64,000 nucleotides of DNA, taken from contig NZ_SNWW01000009.1 in assembly GCF_004362015.1 (NCBI RefSeq), forward strand, positions 62,001 to 126,000, given 5' to 3'. The first letter of the stretch is position 1. Each line of letters starts with the position of its first letter. Position numbers and translations under genes: made by a program. Below the pieces are notes generated by a model that did not search any database, was not told where the DNA came from, and saw only the letters and a list, made by a program, of their open reading frames with translations. Origin of the DNA: Flavobacterium chryseum (GTDB taxonomy: Bacteria; Bacteroidota; Bacteroidia; Flavobacteriales; Flavobacteriaceae). Shown here one piece after another: positions 52,417 through 61,143 of this stretch.

Positions 52417-52424
52417 TATATTTG
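52417..52424 (+). promoter_or_regulatory. -7 element of the thioredoxin-like gene
   Basis: TATATTTG matches TAnnTTTG, 34 bases before the start codon at 52459. No clear -33 element. Confidence 0.45.
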
Positions 52425-52458
52425 TAAAAGCAAAATCTTTCGATAAAATATACTTGGT

Positions 52459-53634
52459 ATGCGTTTTTTATATATGTTCTTTCTTTGTATTTCGCTGCAA
52501 ACTTTACAATCCCAAAATCAGTTTGTTCCTGATGATGTACCTTATAAAGTTGCTTTAGAAACTGCTAAAAAAGAAGGAAAACCACTTTTTGTAATGCTTT
52601 ATGCCGATTGGTGTCCGCATTGTAATCAGATGAAAAAAGAAGTTTTTAGTGATCCGGTCGTTATGGATTTTCTGAAGAAAAATTACATCTGTATTTGGAA
52701 AAATATTGAAAAGGAAGAAGGAATTGCGCTCAAAAATAAATTCAATACAAAAGCATTGCCTACTTTTTTGTTTTTAGATTCTGATGAAACACTTTTGTAT
52801 GCTTTAAAAGGCGAAATGAAGACTCCGGATTTTATGACTGAAGCCAATAATGCTTTGAACACGAAAATGCAATATCCACATCTGGAGGCCGCGTTTATGG
52901 CAGATTCGAGTAACTCAGACAAATTTTTTGCTTTATTGAATGTTCTAAAAAAAGGAAGAGAGCGATCTGATTTATCAATTCCGACACATGTTTATCTTAA
53001 TACACAAACGGATGCGCAATTGGTGAGTGAAACAAATTGGCGTATCATCTCAAATGGAGTTACCGATATTAATTCGAGAGAATTTCAATATGTTTTAAAG
53101 CATCAGAAGGAATTTGCCGCTGTGGCTTCTCAAAATCGCGTTGACCGCAAAATAGAAAGTATTGTGACAGAATCGCTTCGCCCGTATGTAGATAATTTAG
53201 ATATAATAAACTATTATAAACAAAGAGAAATTGCAAAATCAATCAGATTGCAAAAAGCAGATTCTCTGGTTTTTAAATTTGATCTCACTTTAGCTGAAAG
53301 AACAGAAAAATGGGAGTTTTACAAAAAAGTTACTCTTGAAGAAACAGAAAATCTGGTTTGGAATGACGCAAGTTTTCTAAAAGATATTGGTCAAACTTAT
53401 TTAAAGCATATTTCAGATGTTTCGAGTTTAAAAAAAGCTGTTTTCTGGGTAAAACATTCTCTGGAATTAAGTGATTCTTATGATGGGAATTTGCTCGTAG
53501 CAAGGCTTTACAATAAAATTAAAGATAAAAAAGCAGCTTTAAAATATGCTAAAGATGCCAAAATTATTTCTCAGGAAATGAATTGGAATGCTAAAGAAGT
53601 TGATACTTTATTAGCTGAATTAAATACCAAATAA
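52459..53634 (+). CDS. Secreted thioredoxin-fold protein
   Basis: A 391-residue exported protein. Signal peptide MRFLYMFFLCISLQTLQSQ; thioredoxin-like domain at about 25-135 with active-site C52-P-H-C55 (ADWCPHCNQMKK) and the cis-Pro in KALPTFLFL. The C-terminal 250 residues are helical and TPR-like (LKKAVFWVKHSLELSDSYDGNLLVARLYNKIKDKKAALKYAKDAK). Likely a periplasmic thiol oxidoreductase. Followed by an acetyltransferase gene after 15 bases. Confidence 0.88.
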   Translation: MRFLYMFFLCISLQTLQSQNQFVPDDVPYKVALETAKKEGKPLFVMLYADWCPHCNQMKKEVFSDPVVMDFLKKNYICIWKNIEKEEGIALKNKFNTKALPTFLFLDSDETLLYALKGEMKTPDFMTEANNALNTKMQYPHLEAAFMADSSNSDKFFALLNVLKKGRERSDLSIPTHVYLNTQTDAQLVSETNWRIISNGVTDINSREFQYVLKHQKEFAAVASQNRVDRKIESIVTESLRPYVDNLDIINYYKQREIAKSIRLQKADSLVFKFDLTLAERTEKWEFYKKVTLEETENLVWNDASFLKDIGQTYLKHISDVSSLKKAVFWVKHSLELSDSYDGNLLVARLYNKIKDKKAALKYAKDAKIISQEMNWNAKEVDTLLAELNTK

Positions 53635-53649
53635 TCTAATACAAAAACC

Positions 53650-54147
53650 ATGAACGTTACCCTTAGACCCGCAACAGTAAACGACTTAGAAAAAATCCTT
53701 GATATTGTAAATTATTCTATTCTGCATACAACATCAAATTATAATTATGAAATTCAAACTCTTGAAGTTCAGACAAAATGGTTTGAAGATAAAAAGGCTA
53801 AAAACCTGCCAATCGTTGTAGCTGAGTTAGATGGCGAAGTTGTTGGTTTTGGAAGTTACGGACAATTCCGCGAAAAAATTGGCTATCAATATACGGTTGA
53901 GCATTCTGTTTATGTTGTAGATAGCATTATTGGTAAAGGTATTGGTTCTCAAATACTAACAGAATTAATTCGCTTAGCAAAAGAACAAGGTCTGCACGTT
54001 ATGATTGGTGCTATTGATGCAGATAATGCAGGAAGTATTGCCTTTCATGAAAAATTCGGATTTGTTGTTACGGGTACCGTCCGTGAAGTGGGTTACAAAT
54101 TTGATCATTGGCTTGATTTGGTTTTTATGCAGTTGATATTGAAGTAA
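53650..54147 (+). CDS. GNAT family N-acetyltransferase (phosphinothricin-acetyltransferase-like)
   Basis: A 165-residue GNAT protein. It matches the Pat/YncA-type subgroup: LRPATVNDLEKILDIVNYSI at the N-terminus, YGQFREKIGYQYTVEHSVYV (about 73-92), the acetyl-CoA loop GKGIGSQ (about 98-104), and GAIDADNAGSIAFHEKFGFVVTGTVREVGYKFDHWLD. Such enzymes acetylate amino-acid analogues such as methionine sulfone or sulfoximine. Cotranscribed with the thioredoxin-like gene. Confidence 0.88.
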   Translation: MNVTLRPATVNDLEKILDIVNYSILHTTSNYNYEIQTLEVQTKWFEDKKAKNLPIVVAELDGEVVGFGSYGQFREKIGYQYTVEHSVYVVDSIIGKGIGSQILTELIRLAKEQGLHVMIGAIDADNAGSIAFHEKFGFVVTGTVREVGYKFDHWLDLVFMQLILK

Positions 54148-54261
54148 TTTATTAAAACACGGATGACACGGATTCGCTAAAGCGAAAACGCAGATTTAAC
54201 GCGGATTTTATTATTACTACTAGTGTTTTTAATTCAAAACTCGCAAATATTTTTCGCAATT

Positions 54262-54349
54262 TGTGTCATTTCGACAGAGGAGAAATCACATCCAGAGAGC
54301 AACGAAACGGAATTGCGTTATGTGATTTCTCCTCCGTCGAAATGACACA
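54262..54349. repeat. Long inverted repeat (TGTGTCATTTCGAC type)
   Basis: Arms of 29 bp at 54262-54290 and 54321-54349 with a single mismatch and a 30-base loop, in the gap between the convergent acetyltransferase and glutathione peroxidase genes. A direct CGGATGACACGGATT sequence and an AACGCAGATTTAACGCGGATTT unit precede it (about 54163-54210). Confidence 0.75.
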
Positions 54350-54424
54350 TACATTATAAATAAAAAAAAATCCACAAACCTGAAATAATTCAAATTTGTG
54401 AATTTTTTTTATTTATAAATTCAA

Positions 54425-55012
54425 CTAGCTTTTTATCCAATTGATAACTTCCGGCTCTGTAACTAAAGTTTTTGGTTTGATTACTTTTACCAATTCTCCT
54501 TTTTCGTTGATTAGGTATTTTTGAAAGTTCCATTCTACTTCAGAATCCTGTAAGCCATTTTTAGATTTTTGTGTCAGGAATTTATATACTTCGCACATAT
54601 TGTCTCCTTTTACAGAAACTTTATCCATCATAGGAAAAGTCACTCCGTAATTTTGTTGGCAAAAAGCACCAATTTCTGCATTTGTGCCCGGCTCCTGAGA
54701 AGCAAAATTGTTAGCAGGAAAACCTACAATTACAAAACCTTTATCTTTATATTCTTTATAAACAGCTTCAAGATCTTTGTATTGAGGCGTTAATCCGCAT
54801 TTTGAAGCGGTGTTTACAATTAATATCTTTTTACCTTTTAAAGAAGCAAAATCAAAAGTGTTTCCAGATAAATCTTCTACTTTATATTGATAAATAGTTT
54901 CTTTTGTCATGACTTGATCCGTTTTAGGCGTTTTAGTTTTATTGGTTTGCGCTTGATTTTGGCAGCTAAACAAAAATAGAGCACCATACGCTAGACATAA
55001 TATTTTTTTCAT
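54425..55012 (-). CDS. Glutathione peroxidase family lipoprotein
   Basis: A 195-residue thiol peroxidase of the glutathione peroxidase family. Lipobox FLFSC gives a lipidated Cys17; the linker is Thr/Lys-rich. The peroxidatic residue is Cys72 (NTASKCGLTPQY), not selenocysteine; GFPANNFASQEPG (about 98-110) and the Trp motif WNFQKYLI (about 161-168) complete the active site. Probably reduced by thioredoxin-like partners, not glutathione. It acts in the periplasm or on the outer surface of the inner membrane. Confidence 0.92.
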   Translation of the reverse strand: MKKILCLAYGALFLFSCQNQAQTNKTKTPKTDQVMTKETIYQYKVEDLSGNTFDFASLKGKKILIVNTASKCGLTPQYKDLEAVYKEYKDKGFVIVGFPANNFASQEPGTNAEIGAFCQQNYGVTFPMMDKVSVKGDNMCEVYKFLTQKSKNGLQDSEVEWNFQKYLINEKGELVKVIKPKTLVTEPEVINWIKS

Positions 55013-55105
55013 CTTTGATAATTTTTTATAAAATTAATGAAAATCTGTTTTCGAGTTTACGTTTGCGTCCTTTATTTTTATTAAACATAAGTTAAATAAA
55101 AAAAT

Positions 55106-55136
55106 GAAGCCTAGCGTTAATCAGACGCTAGGCTTC
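55106..55136 (-). terminator. Orphan intrinsic terminator on the minus strand
   Basis: A 12-bp perfect stem (GAAGCCTAGCGT and complement) with a 7-base loop, followed on the minus strand by ATTTTTTTATTTAA. There is no annotated gene immediately upstream on that strand; the nearest is the small ORF ending at 55375. It therefore marks the end of an unrecognised transcript. Confidence 0.75.
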
Positions 55137-55374
55137 TCCCCATACAAACAAATCAAACCATGAATTAATCTTTATATTTTTCTAAAATTTTGTTTTTAAT
55201 TAAAATTATAGCTGACGCCTTGGTTATAATGAAATCATATTATCTATCAATAAATTACACTAATTCTCAAAATATTTTAATTTGGCTTGTAAATGTTATT
55301 TTAATTTGTCGGTATATATTTAGTGTTTATAAATAAATGTTCACTGGAAGTCCAAGGACATCAACTATAAGCTA

Positions 55375-55533
55375 TTATAATTTTTTAAATCTATTTTCAT
55401 TATCATTAGAATCAATCGAAATATTTAAACCTTTTTTGCCTTTTTGAAAACTACTATTGTTAGAATTTGTAAATGCTAAAACAGTGGTTAAGCCTACAAT
55501 TAATATTTTTAAATTATTTGTCATATTATTCAT
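55375..55533 (-). CDS. Small exported peptide candidate, 52 residues
   Basis: ORF starting MNNMTNNLKILIVGLTTVLAF, which resembles a Sec signal or single membrane helix, followed by a polar tail (FQKGKKGLNISIDSNDNENRFKKL). Composition is protein-like in a region otherwise without coding signal, and a strong terminator lies 240 bases further along the same strand. No family recognised; divergent from the ECF sigma gene. Confidence 0.4.
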   Translation of the reverse strand: MNNMTNNLKILIVGLTTVLAFTNSNNSSFQKGKKGLNISIDSNDNENRFKKL

Positions 55534-55882
55534 GATATTAATTCTCTAATTATTCAAATATTTTCCAATTTCAGTCTGAAAAATCATTATTTCTAAAAGT
55601 CATTATTGAATTGATGTATCCGCAAATATTTGAATTCCTACAAATTGGATCTTTTTTGCTATTTATCAAAACATTCATTTCATGTTATAATAGCATTTAC
55701 GTAATAGGATTACTTTTGGTTTTAAAAAATGTGAAAAAAACTTATTTTTTTTCAAAACACCTTATTTTACTAAGGTTTAGACTGTTAAAAAAAATATGTT
55801 TTTCACAAAAAAATAAATTATCTTTATCTCAGGATCTAAAAAAAGATTCTGTAAATTTTGTTTAAGCTTAAAATCCACATCT

Positions 55883-56413
55883 ATGAGTCAGGAAGAATTA
55901 TTAGTTTTAATTTACAAAAAAGACGAAAGAGCTTTTACCCATTTGTACGACATGTATTCTAAAAGTCTGTTTTCAGTCATTAATGTTTTAATAAAAAACC
56001 GTGAAGAAGCTGAAGATGTTTTGCAGGAAGTTTTTGTCAAAATCTGGAAAAACATAGATTCATATAATGAAGGCAAAGGCCGATTTTATACCTGGATCCT
56101 TAATATTGCTCGCAATACGTCGATTGATAAGTTAAGATCCAAAAACTTTAATAACAGTCAAAAAAACCTTTCTTCAGATAATTTCGTAAATCTGTTAGAT
56201 GACAGTAATAAATTGACTAATCGAATTGATACAATTGGAATTCAGGAATTTGTAAAAAAACTAAAGCCAAAATGTATTGAAATTATAGATTTATTATTTT
56301 TTAAAGGATATACCCAACAAGAAGCTTCAGAAGAATTGGCAATGCCGTTGGGAACTATCAAGACTCAAAACAGAAACTGTATTAACGATTTACGTAATTA
56401 TTTAAAAGTATAA
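55883..56413 (+). CDS. ECF-type RNA polymerase sigma factor
   Basis: A 176-residue sigma-70 family protein with region 2 (FTHLYDMYSKSLFSVI ... EEAEDVLQEVFVKIWKNIDSY, about 12-63) and region 4 (FFKGYTQQEASEELAMPLGTIKTQNRNCINDLRNYL, about 139-174). The stop codon overlaps the start of an anti-sigma factor gene by one base (TAATG), the classical coupled arrangement. The signal is unknown; this subgroup with RskA-type anti-sigma factors often answers envelope or oxidative stress. Confidence 0.93.
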   Translation: MSQEELLVLIYKKDERAFTHLYDMYSKSLFSVINVLIKNREEAEDVLQEVFVKIWKNIDSYNEGKGRFYTWILNIARNTSIDKLRSKNFNNSQKNLSSDNFVNLLDDSNKLTNRIDTIGIQEFVKKLKPKCIEIIDLLFFKGYTQQEASEELAMPLGTIKTQNRNCINDLRNYLKV

Positions 56414-57201
56414 TGGAAGCACAAGAATATATAGAATCAGGAATTCTGGAATTGTACGTTTACGGTTTATTAACTGAAACTGAAAATCTGGAAATAGCGG
56501 AACTGGCCAAAAAAAATCCCGACGTTGATAATGAAATTATTGATATAGAAAAAGCTATTGTAGCCCTATCATCAAGCTTTTCACCATTTCACTCGGTAGC
56601 CAATTTCGAGAAGATAAAAGCTCGTTTAGAACTTAAACATGGCAAAGTAGTCGAAATGAAACCGACTTCAAACTGGGCTCAATATGTGGGCTGGGCAGCT
56701 GCTGTTGTGTTGCTTTTAGGACTTGGATACCAAACCTTAGAGTTAACAAAAACAAAAGAAGCAATTGCTACAGTTGGCAATGAAAAAAATAAAATTGAAA
56801 GAGAATTTGCTTACTTAGACCAACAAAACAAAGAAACTGAGAAAAACTTAACCATTGTTAGGGACATCAAAAACACTGGTGTAACCCTTGGCGGTCAGGC
56901 AGTTTCTCCTTCATCATTTGCAAAAGTATACTGGAATAAAGATACCAAAACTACTTATATCGATGCTGCAGGTTTACCAAAACCTCCAAAAGGAATGGTG
57001 TATCAGGTTTGGGCTTTAAAACTTAGTCCGGTTCTTACACCAACAAGTATAGGTTTATTGGATAATTTTGAAGGAAATGATCAGAAGATATTTTCTGTTG
57101 AACAAACAGATTCAGCTGAAGCTTTTGGAATTACACTCGAACCGGCCGGTGGAAGTTTAACTCCTACAATGACGCAGTTGTATACTTTAGGAAAAGTTTA
57201 A
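56413..57201 (+). CDS. RskA-type anti-sigma factor
   Basis: A 262-residue membrane anti-sigma factor. N-terminal cytoplasmic helical domain (YIESGILELYVYGLLTETENLEIAELAKKNPDVDNEI, about 5-42), one membrane helix (about 91-107), a coiled-coil segment (about 110-145), and a periplasmic RskA-like domain (VYWNKDTKTTYIDAAGLPKPPKGMVYQVWAL, about 168-200; AFGITLEPAGGS near 235-247). The zinc HxxxCxxC motif is absent, as in RskA relatives. Translationally coupled to the sigma factor gene by a one-base overlap. Confidence 0.92.
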   Translation: MEAQEYIESGILELYVYGLLTETENLEIAELAKKNPDVDNEIIDIEKAIVALSSSFSPFHSVANFEKIKARLELKHGKVVEMKPTSNWAQYVGWAAAVVLLLGLGYQTLELTKTKEAIATVGNEKNKIEREFAYLDQQNKETEKNLTIVRDIKNTGVTLGGQAVSPSSFAKVYWNKDTKTTYIDAAGLPKPPKGMVYQVWALKLSPVLTPTSIGLLDNFEGNDQKIFSVEQTDSAEAFGITLEPAGGSLTPTMTQLYTLGKV

Positions 57202-57222
57202 AAATCAATTTGTTATAAAATT

Positions 57223-57256
57223 AAAACGCATATTAATTTATTTTAATATGCGTTTT
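57223..57256 (+). terminator. Intrinsic terminator after the sigma/anti-sigma operon
   Basis: A 13-bp perfect stem (AAAACGCATATTA and complement) with an 8-base loop and a T-tract, 21 bases after the anti-sigma stop. Confidence 0.85.
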
Positions 57257-57296
57257 TTTATTATTTTTAAATAAAATCAACCACCAAAATCAATTT

Positions 57297-57680
57297 ATGA
57301 ACGGAAATTTACTTTTAAGAGTTGCAACCGCGATTATCCTCCTCTCCCATTCTGTTGTCGGAATTTTCAATAACGGAATTAATGATTTTGGAAATCTGTA
57401 TCTAAACCAGATTGGGTTTGCTCCTTTTGGCCTTTTTTTGGCCTGGTCTATTAAATTATCGCATATTATTGCTGCTATACTTTTACTCCTTAATAAGTAT
57501 GTAAAACTGGCTGGATTTGTAACCATTTTTGTTTTGATTATGGGAATTATCCTTGTTCATTCTCAGGAAGGCTGGTTTGTAGTTGGTGGCGGAAGAAATG
57601 GTGTTGAATACAACTTTTTATTGATTTGCGTTTTATTAGCCATTATGTATCCAAACGGAGTAAAGAAGGCAGCAGAATAA
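57297..57680 (+). CDS. DoxX family membrane protein
   Basis: A 127-residue protein with four hydrophobic helices (about 5-25, 40-62, 66-88 and 104-120). The pattern LLLRVATAIILLSHSVVGIF and the central FLAWSIKLSHIIAAILLLLNKY support a DoxX-type assignment. Function is unknown. A DUF3667 gene starts 24 bases downstream, so the two probably share a transcript. Confidence 0.75.
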   Translation: MNGNLLLRVATAIILLSHSVVGIFNNGINDFGNLYLNQIGFAPFGLFLAWSIKLSHIIAAILLLLNKYVKLAGFVTIFVLIMGIILVHSQEGWFVVGGGRNGVEYNFLLICVLLAIMYPNGVKKAAE

Positions 57681-57704
57681 TATAATTGAAAAACACATTT
57701 AAAG

Positions 57705-58439
57705 ATGGAAATAATTTGTAAAAACTGTCATCAAACTTACATAGGACATTATTGCAACAATTGTGGGCAGCCTGCTGATACTCATAAAATAAACTGGCAC
57801 TTTTTATGGCACGACATTCAGCACGGACTTTTGCACTTTGATAAAGGAATTCCTTATTCAATAAAACAGTTATTTACCAGACCCGGACATTTTATTCGGG
57901 AATTTATCGAAGGAAAAAGAGTAGATCATTTTAAACCATTATCACTAGTTGTTGTTTTAGGGACCCTTTATGGCGTTTTGTATCATTACTTTAATATCAA
58001 TTTATTTCCGGATCATTCAGAAACAAATTTAAATTATCCTGAATTTAATGAATGGATGGCAATGCATTTTTCGTGGGTTACAATTCTGACTATTCCCCTT
58101 TACACTATCGGAACCTATATTTGCTTTAGAAAACAAGGTTATAATTTTGTTGAATTTTTTGTCTTAAATACTTACAAGGCTTCACAACGACTTTTTGCAC
58201 ATATTTTGTTGTTTCCAATAATATATCATTACAATGGAACACCTTATATTCAAAAAATTATAAACATCATCTATGCGATAGATATTATTTTAATATACTG
58301 GACCAACCTTCAGTTTTTTAATAGAATTTCAAAAATAAAAACATTTTTATTATCTCTCTTAAGTCATATTATATTCGTAATTGTTTTTATGTTGACGGTA
58401 TATATTGTTTTAAAACTCTCCGGCAATTTTCCTGAATAG
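57705..58439 (+). CDS. DUF3667 family membrane protein
   Basis: A 244-residue protein with an N-terminal zinc-ribbon-like motif, Cys5, Cys8, Cys17 and Cys20 (CKNCHQTYIGHYCNNCG), then the family hallmark INWHFLWHDIQHGLLHFDKGIPYSIKQLFTRPGHFIREFIEGKRVDHFKPLS (about 30-80, conserved His), and about five membrane helices. The role of DUF3667 is unknown. The region directly downstream belongs to the arsenic operon, which has its own promoter. Confidence 0.9.
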   Translation: MEIICKNCHQTYIGHYCNNCGQPADTHKINWHFLWHDIQHGLLHFDKGIPYSIKQLFTRPGHFIREFIEGKRVDHFKPLSLVVVLGTLYGVLYHYFNINLFPDHSETNLNYPEFNEWMAMHFSWVTILTIPLYTIGTYICFRKQGYNFVEFFVLNTYKASQRLFAHILLFPIIYHYNGTPYIQKIINIIYAIDIILIYWTNLQFFNRISKIKTFLLSLLSHIIFVIVFMLTVYIVLKLSGNFPE

Positions 58440-58471
58440 AATCTTAAAAAAATAATTTAACCCGTTTTTCT

Positions 58472-58501
58472 TTTGTAATACAAATCTATATCGTAATATT
58501 G
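58472..58501 (+). promoter_or_regulatory. Promoter of the arsenic operon
   Basis: TTTG (58472-58475), 18 bases, then TAATATTG (58494-58501, one mismatch to TAnnTTTG), 17 bases before the arsR start codon. Confidence 0.7.
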
Positions 58502-58507
58502 CAATAT
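58488..58507 (+). promoter_or_regulatory. ArsR operator palindrome
   Basis: ATATCGTAATATTGCAATAT is a 20-bp imperfect palindrome (two mismatched pairs) that covers the -7 element. Position and sequence type fit the binding site of the ArsR-type repressor encoded 11 bases downstream. Confidence 0.65.
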
Positions 58508-58518
58508 AAAAATAAACG

Positions 58519-58851
58519 ATGGGAATAACTAAATCTGATCATTTTACAGGTCATCAAAACGAACTGGCCGTTTTAGCAAAAGCTTTAGGCCACCCGGCAC
58601 GAATTGCTATTATACAATACTTACTTAAAGTAAATGCTTGTATTTGCGGCGATATCGTAAATGAACTTCCTCTATCGCAACCTACTATCTCTCAGCATTT
58701 AAAAGAACTTAAAAATGCCGGATTAATAAAAGGAAATATAGAAGGAAATGCAATTTGTTATTGTATTAATGAATCCGGATTTGAAAAAATAAAAGGCTTC
58801 TTTGATGTTGTTACGCTTCATTTAGAGAAAAGAAAAAACGAATGTTGTTAA
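58519..58851 (+). CDS. arsR: ArsR family metalloregulatory repressor
   Basis: A 110-residue winged-helix repressor. KALGHPARIAIIQYLL (about 21-36) is the usual N-terminal helix; Cys41 and Cys43 (ACICGDIV) occupy the alpha-3 metal site and a further Cys pair ends the protein (ECC), so arsenite or antimonite could be bound by three thiols. The recognition helix is in LSQPTISQHLKELKNAGLI. First gene of an operon with DUF6428, a phosphatase-like protein and ACR3, which makes the arsenic role very likely. Confidence 0.93.
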   Translation: MGITKSDHFTGHQNELAVLAKALGHPARIAIIQYLLKVNACICGDIVNELPLSQPTISQHLKELKNAGLIKGNIEGNAICYCINESGFEKIKGFFDVVTLHLEKRKNECC

Positions 58852-58869
58852 TTATAAAATTGAATTATT

Positions 58870-59343
58870 ATGAAACTTTCAGAAATTAAAAAAATATTGA
58901 ATACTGTTGAAACAGTAAATTTTCAGTTGCCTAACGGAAATTTTGTTCCGGAACATTTTCATGTTACTGAAGTAGGTTTAATTACAAAAAACTTCATCGA
59001 TTGTGGCGGAGTTGTACGTAAAGAAACTGTTGTAAACTTTCAGCTTTGGGATGCAAACGATTTTGAACACCGCTTAAAACCTCAAAAATTAATTCACATA
59101 ATCGAACTTTCAGAAAAAGTTTTAGGAATTGAAGATTTTGAAATTGAAGTTGAATACCAGGATCAAACAATTGGTAAATATGATTTAGGTTTTAATGGAA
59201 AAGATTTCGAATTACTGAATAAAGCTACAGCCTGCCTTGCGCAGCAACAATGCGGGATTCCTGCAGAAAAACCAAAATTGAAACTTACAGAATTAAATGC
59301 TGATCAGGCAAATTCCTGCACTCCTGGTGGAGGTTGTTGTTAA
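58870..59343 (+). CDS. DUF6428 family protein of arsenic operon
   Basis: A 157-residue protein matching DUF6428, which I recall mainly from arsenic operons of Bacteroidota. The conserved core runs from LNTVETVNFQLPNGNFVPEHFHVTEVG (about 11-37) to FQLWDANDFEHRLKP. The C-terminus ends in a Cys cluster (CTPGGGCC) and there are further Cys in the ACLAQQQCG stretch, so thiol binding of arsenite is conceivable. Between arsR and the phosphatase-like gene with gaps of 18 and 22 bases. Confidence 0.85.
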   Translation: MKLSEIKKILNTVETVNFQLPNGNFVPEHFHVTEVGLITKNFIDCGGVVRKETVVNFQLWDANDFEHRLKPQKLIHIIELSEKVLGIEDFEIEVEYQDQTIGKYDLGFNGKDFELLNKATACLAQQQCGIPAEKPKLKLTELNADQANSCTPGGGCC

Positions 59344-59365
59344 TTAATAATTAAAGCCATTCAAT

Positions 59366-59980
59366 ATGTTATTTCCTGAAATAAAAGAAACAATTTCTTC
59401 TCTCAATTTTGAAACAATTAGTGAAGAACGTAAAAGTGTTTTACAACTGTTGATTGATTTTATTCAATTAAAAAGTGATGCACAACAACAAATCAGATTA
59501 AATTTAATTTGTACACACAATTCCAGAAGAAGTCATTTGTCTCAAGTTTGGGCGCAAACGGCGGCGTATCATTATGATATAAAAAATGTATTTTGTTATT
59601 CTGGCGGAACTGAAGCAACCGCTTTATTTCCAAAAGTTGCCGAGACATTAGAAAAATCAGGTTTTAATATCAGAAAATTATCAGAGGAAAATAATCCCGT
59701 TTATGCGATAAAGTTTTCTGAGAATGAAATTCCAATTATAGGATTTTCTAAAACTTATGATGATGCTTTTAATCCTGAAAGTGCTTTTGCAGCTATTATG
59801 ACGTGCTCACAAGCAGATGGCGGTTGTCCTTTTATAGCCGGAGCCGAAAAAAGAATTGCGATTACTTATGAGGATCCAAAAGCTTTTGATAATACTAATG
59901 AACAAACAGAAAAATATCAGGAACGAAGTCTGCAAATTGCTACTGAGATGTTTTATGTGTTTTCACAAATAAAAAAATAA
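59366..59980 (+). CDS. Low-molecular-weight phosphatase/arsenate reductase-like protein
   Basis: A 204-residue protein with the phosphotyrosine phosphatase loop C49-THNSR-R55 (CX5R), which in thioredoxin-coupled ArsC enzymes binds arsenate. Additional Cys are at [20 protein letters not shown], and could serve the disulfide cascade. Given its operon (arsR, DUF6428, acr3), arsenate-to-arsenite reduction is a better guess than phosphatase action. The acr3 gene starts 2 bases after its stop. Confidence 0.88.
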   Translation: MLFPEIKETISSLNFETISEERKSVLQLLIDFIQLKSDAQQQIRLNLICTHNSRRSHLSQVWAQTAAYHYDIKNVFCYSGGTEATALFPKVAETLEKSGFNIRKLSEENNPVYAIKFSENEIPIIGFSKTYDDAFNPESAFAAIMTCSQADGGCPFIAGAEKRIAITYEDPKAFDNTNEQTEKYQERSLQIATEMFYVFSQIKK

Positions 59981-59982
59981 TT

Positions 59983-61074
59983 ATGGCAATAGATCACTGT
60001 AGTCCGGCAGCAGAAAGAAAAAAATTAGGATTTCTGGATCGTTTTCTAACGCTCTGGATTTTCATGGCAATGGCAATTGGCGTTTCAATTGGATATTTTA
60101 TTCCGTCAAGCGGAAATACGATCAACTCATTTTCGAACGGAAGTACCAATATTCCACTAGCCATTGGACTTATTTTAATGATGTATCCGCCGTTAGCAAA
60201 AGTAAAATATGAACGAATGCTGAATGTTTTTACAAATGTAAAAGTACTTGGCGCATCATTATTCTTAAATTGGATTATTGGTCCAATTCTTATGTTTGCT
60301 TTAGCTTTATTGTTCTTGCAGGAATATCCAGAATATATGATTGGACTAATTTTGATAGGACTAGCGCGTTGCATTGCAATGGTCGTGGTTTGGAATGATC
60401 TTGCTGATGGTGACAGAGAATATGCTGCAGGATTAATTGCGCTAAACAGTATTTTTCAGGTTCTGCTATATAGTTTTTACGCTTATATTTTCATTACCAT
60501 TTTACCTCCATTTTTTGGATATAAAGGTTTTAATGTCGCTATAAGTATTAGTCAAATTGCTGAAAGTGTGGGTATTTATTTAGGAATTCCTTTTGCACTT
60601 GGTATAATTAGCCGTTATGCTTTAATAAAGCTAAAAAGTGAAGAATGGTTTCAGAATAAATATGTTCCCTTTATTTCTCCCATTACTTTAATTGCACTAT
60701 TATTTACGATTATAATAATGTTTAGCTTAAAAGGAAAATTAATTGTTGAGATTCCATTAGACGTTATTAGAATTGCAATACCGCTTGCAATATATTTTGT
60801 GGTCATGTTTATTCTTAGCTTTTTTACCGGAAAATATTTTGGAGCCGATTATTCTAAAAGTACAGCAATTGCGTTTACAGCCACCGGAAATAATTTTGAA
60901 CTTGCAATTGCAGTTGCGATTGGTGTTTTCGGAATTAATAGTGGCCAGGCTTTTGCCGGAGTAATTGGTCCTTTGGTTGAAGTTCCTGCTTTGATTGCTT
61001 TAGTAAATGTAGCTTTCTGGTTTAGAAAGAAATATTTTTCAGTTGAAGTAAATAAATCTGCCATAAAGGAATAA
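59983..61074 (+). CDS. acr3: ACR3 family arsenite efflux transporter
   Basis: A 363-residue inner-membrane arsenite/proton antiporter with about ten helices. The family's essential Cys is present as Cys130 ([13 protein letters not shown]), and the second characteristic block [21 protein letters not shown] (about 292-312) contains the conserved Gly-Asn-Asn-Phe. It completes the arsenic operon and is followed by a terminator. Confidence 0.95.
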   Translation: MAIDHCSPAAERKKLGFLDRFLTLWIFMAMAIGVSIGYFIPSSGNTINSFSNGSTNIPLAIGLILMMYPPLAKVKYERMLNVFTNVKVLGASLFLNWIIGPILMFALALLFLQEYPEYMIGLILIGLARCIAMVVVWNDLADGDREYAAGLIALNSIFQVLLYSFYAYIFITILPPFFGYKGFNVAISISQIAESVGIYLGIPFALGIISRYALIKLKSEEWFQNKYVPFISPITLIALLFTIIIMFSLKGKLIVEIPLDVIRIAIPLAIYFVVMFILSFFTGKYFGADYSKSTAIAFTATGNNFELAIAVAIGVFGINSGQAFAGVIGPLVEVPALIALVNVAFWFRKKYFSVEVNKSAIKE

Positions 61075-61101
61075 AGAATTCAGATCAAATATCTAATAAC
61101 A

Positions 61102-61131
61102 AAAAAGGTTCAACTTACGTTGAACCTTTTT
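61102..61131 (+). terminator. Bidirectional intrinsic terminator
   Basis: A 13-bp perfect stem (AAAAAGGTTCAAC and complement) with a 4-base loop, between the convergent acr3 and ccsBA genes. Confidence 0.88.
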
Positions 61132-61143
61132 TTATGAAATTAA

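Larger units (their letters stand above)
55013..55882. other. Gene-poor region upstream of the ECF sigma gene
   Basis: About 870 AT-rich bases. It holds a strong hairpin (55106-55136), a 52-codon minus-strand ORF (55375-55533), and the presumed promoter region of the sigma factor operon. A plus-strand ORF at 55611-55865 looks like chance. Confidence 0.6.

Noticed and set aside
55611-55865. 84-codon plus-strand ORF upstream of the ECF sigma gene
   Set aside because: Composition is that of AT-rich non-coding DNA (Phe/Leu/Lys/Ser runs), there is no promoter match and no recognisable domain.
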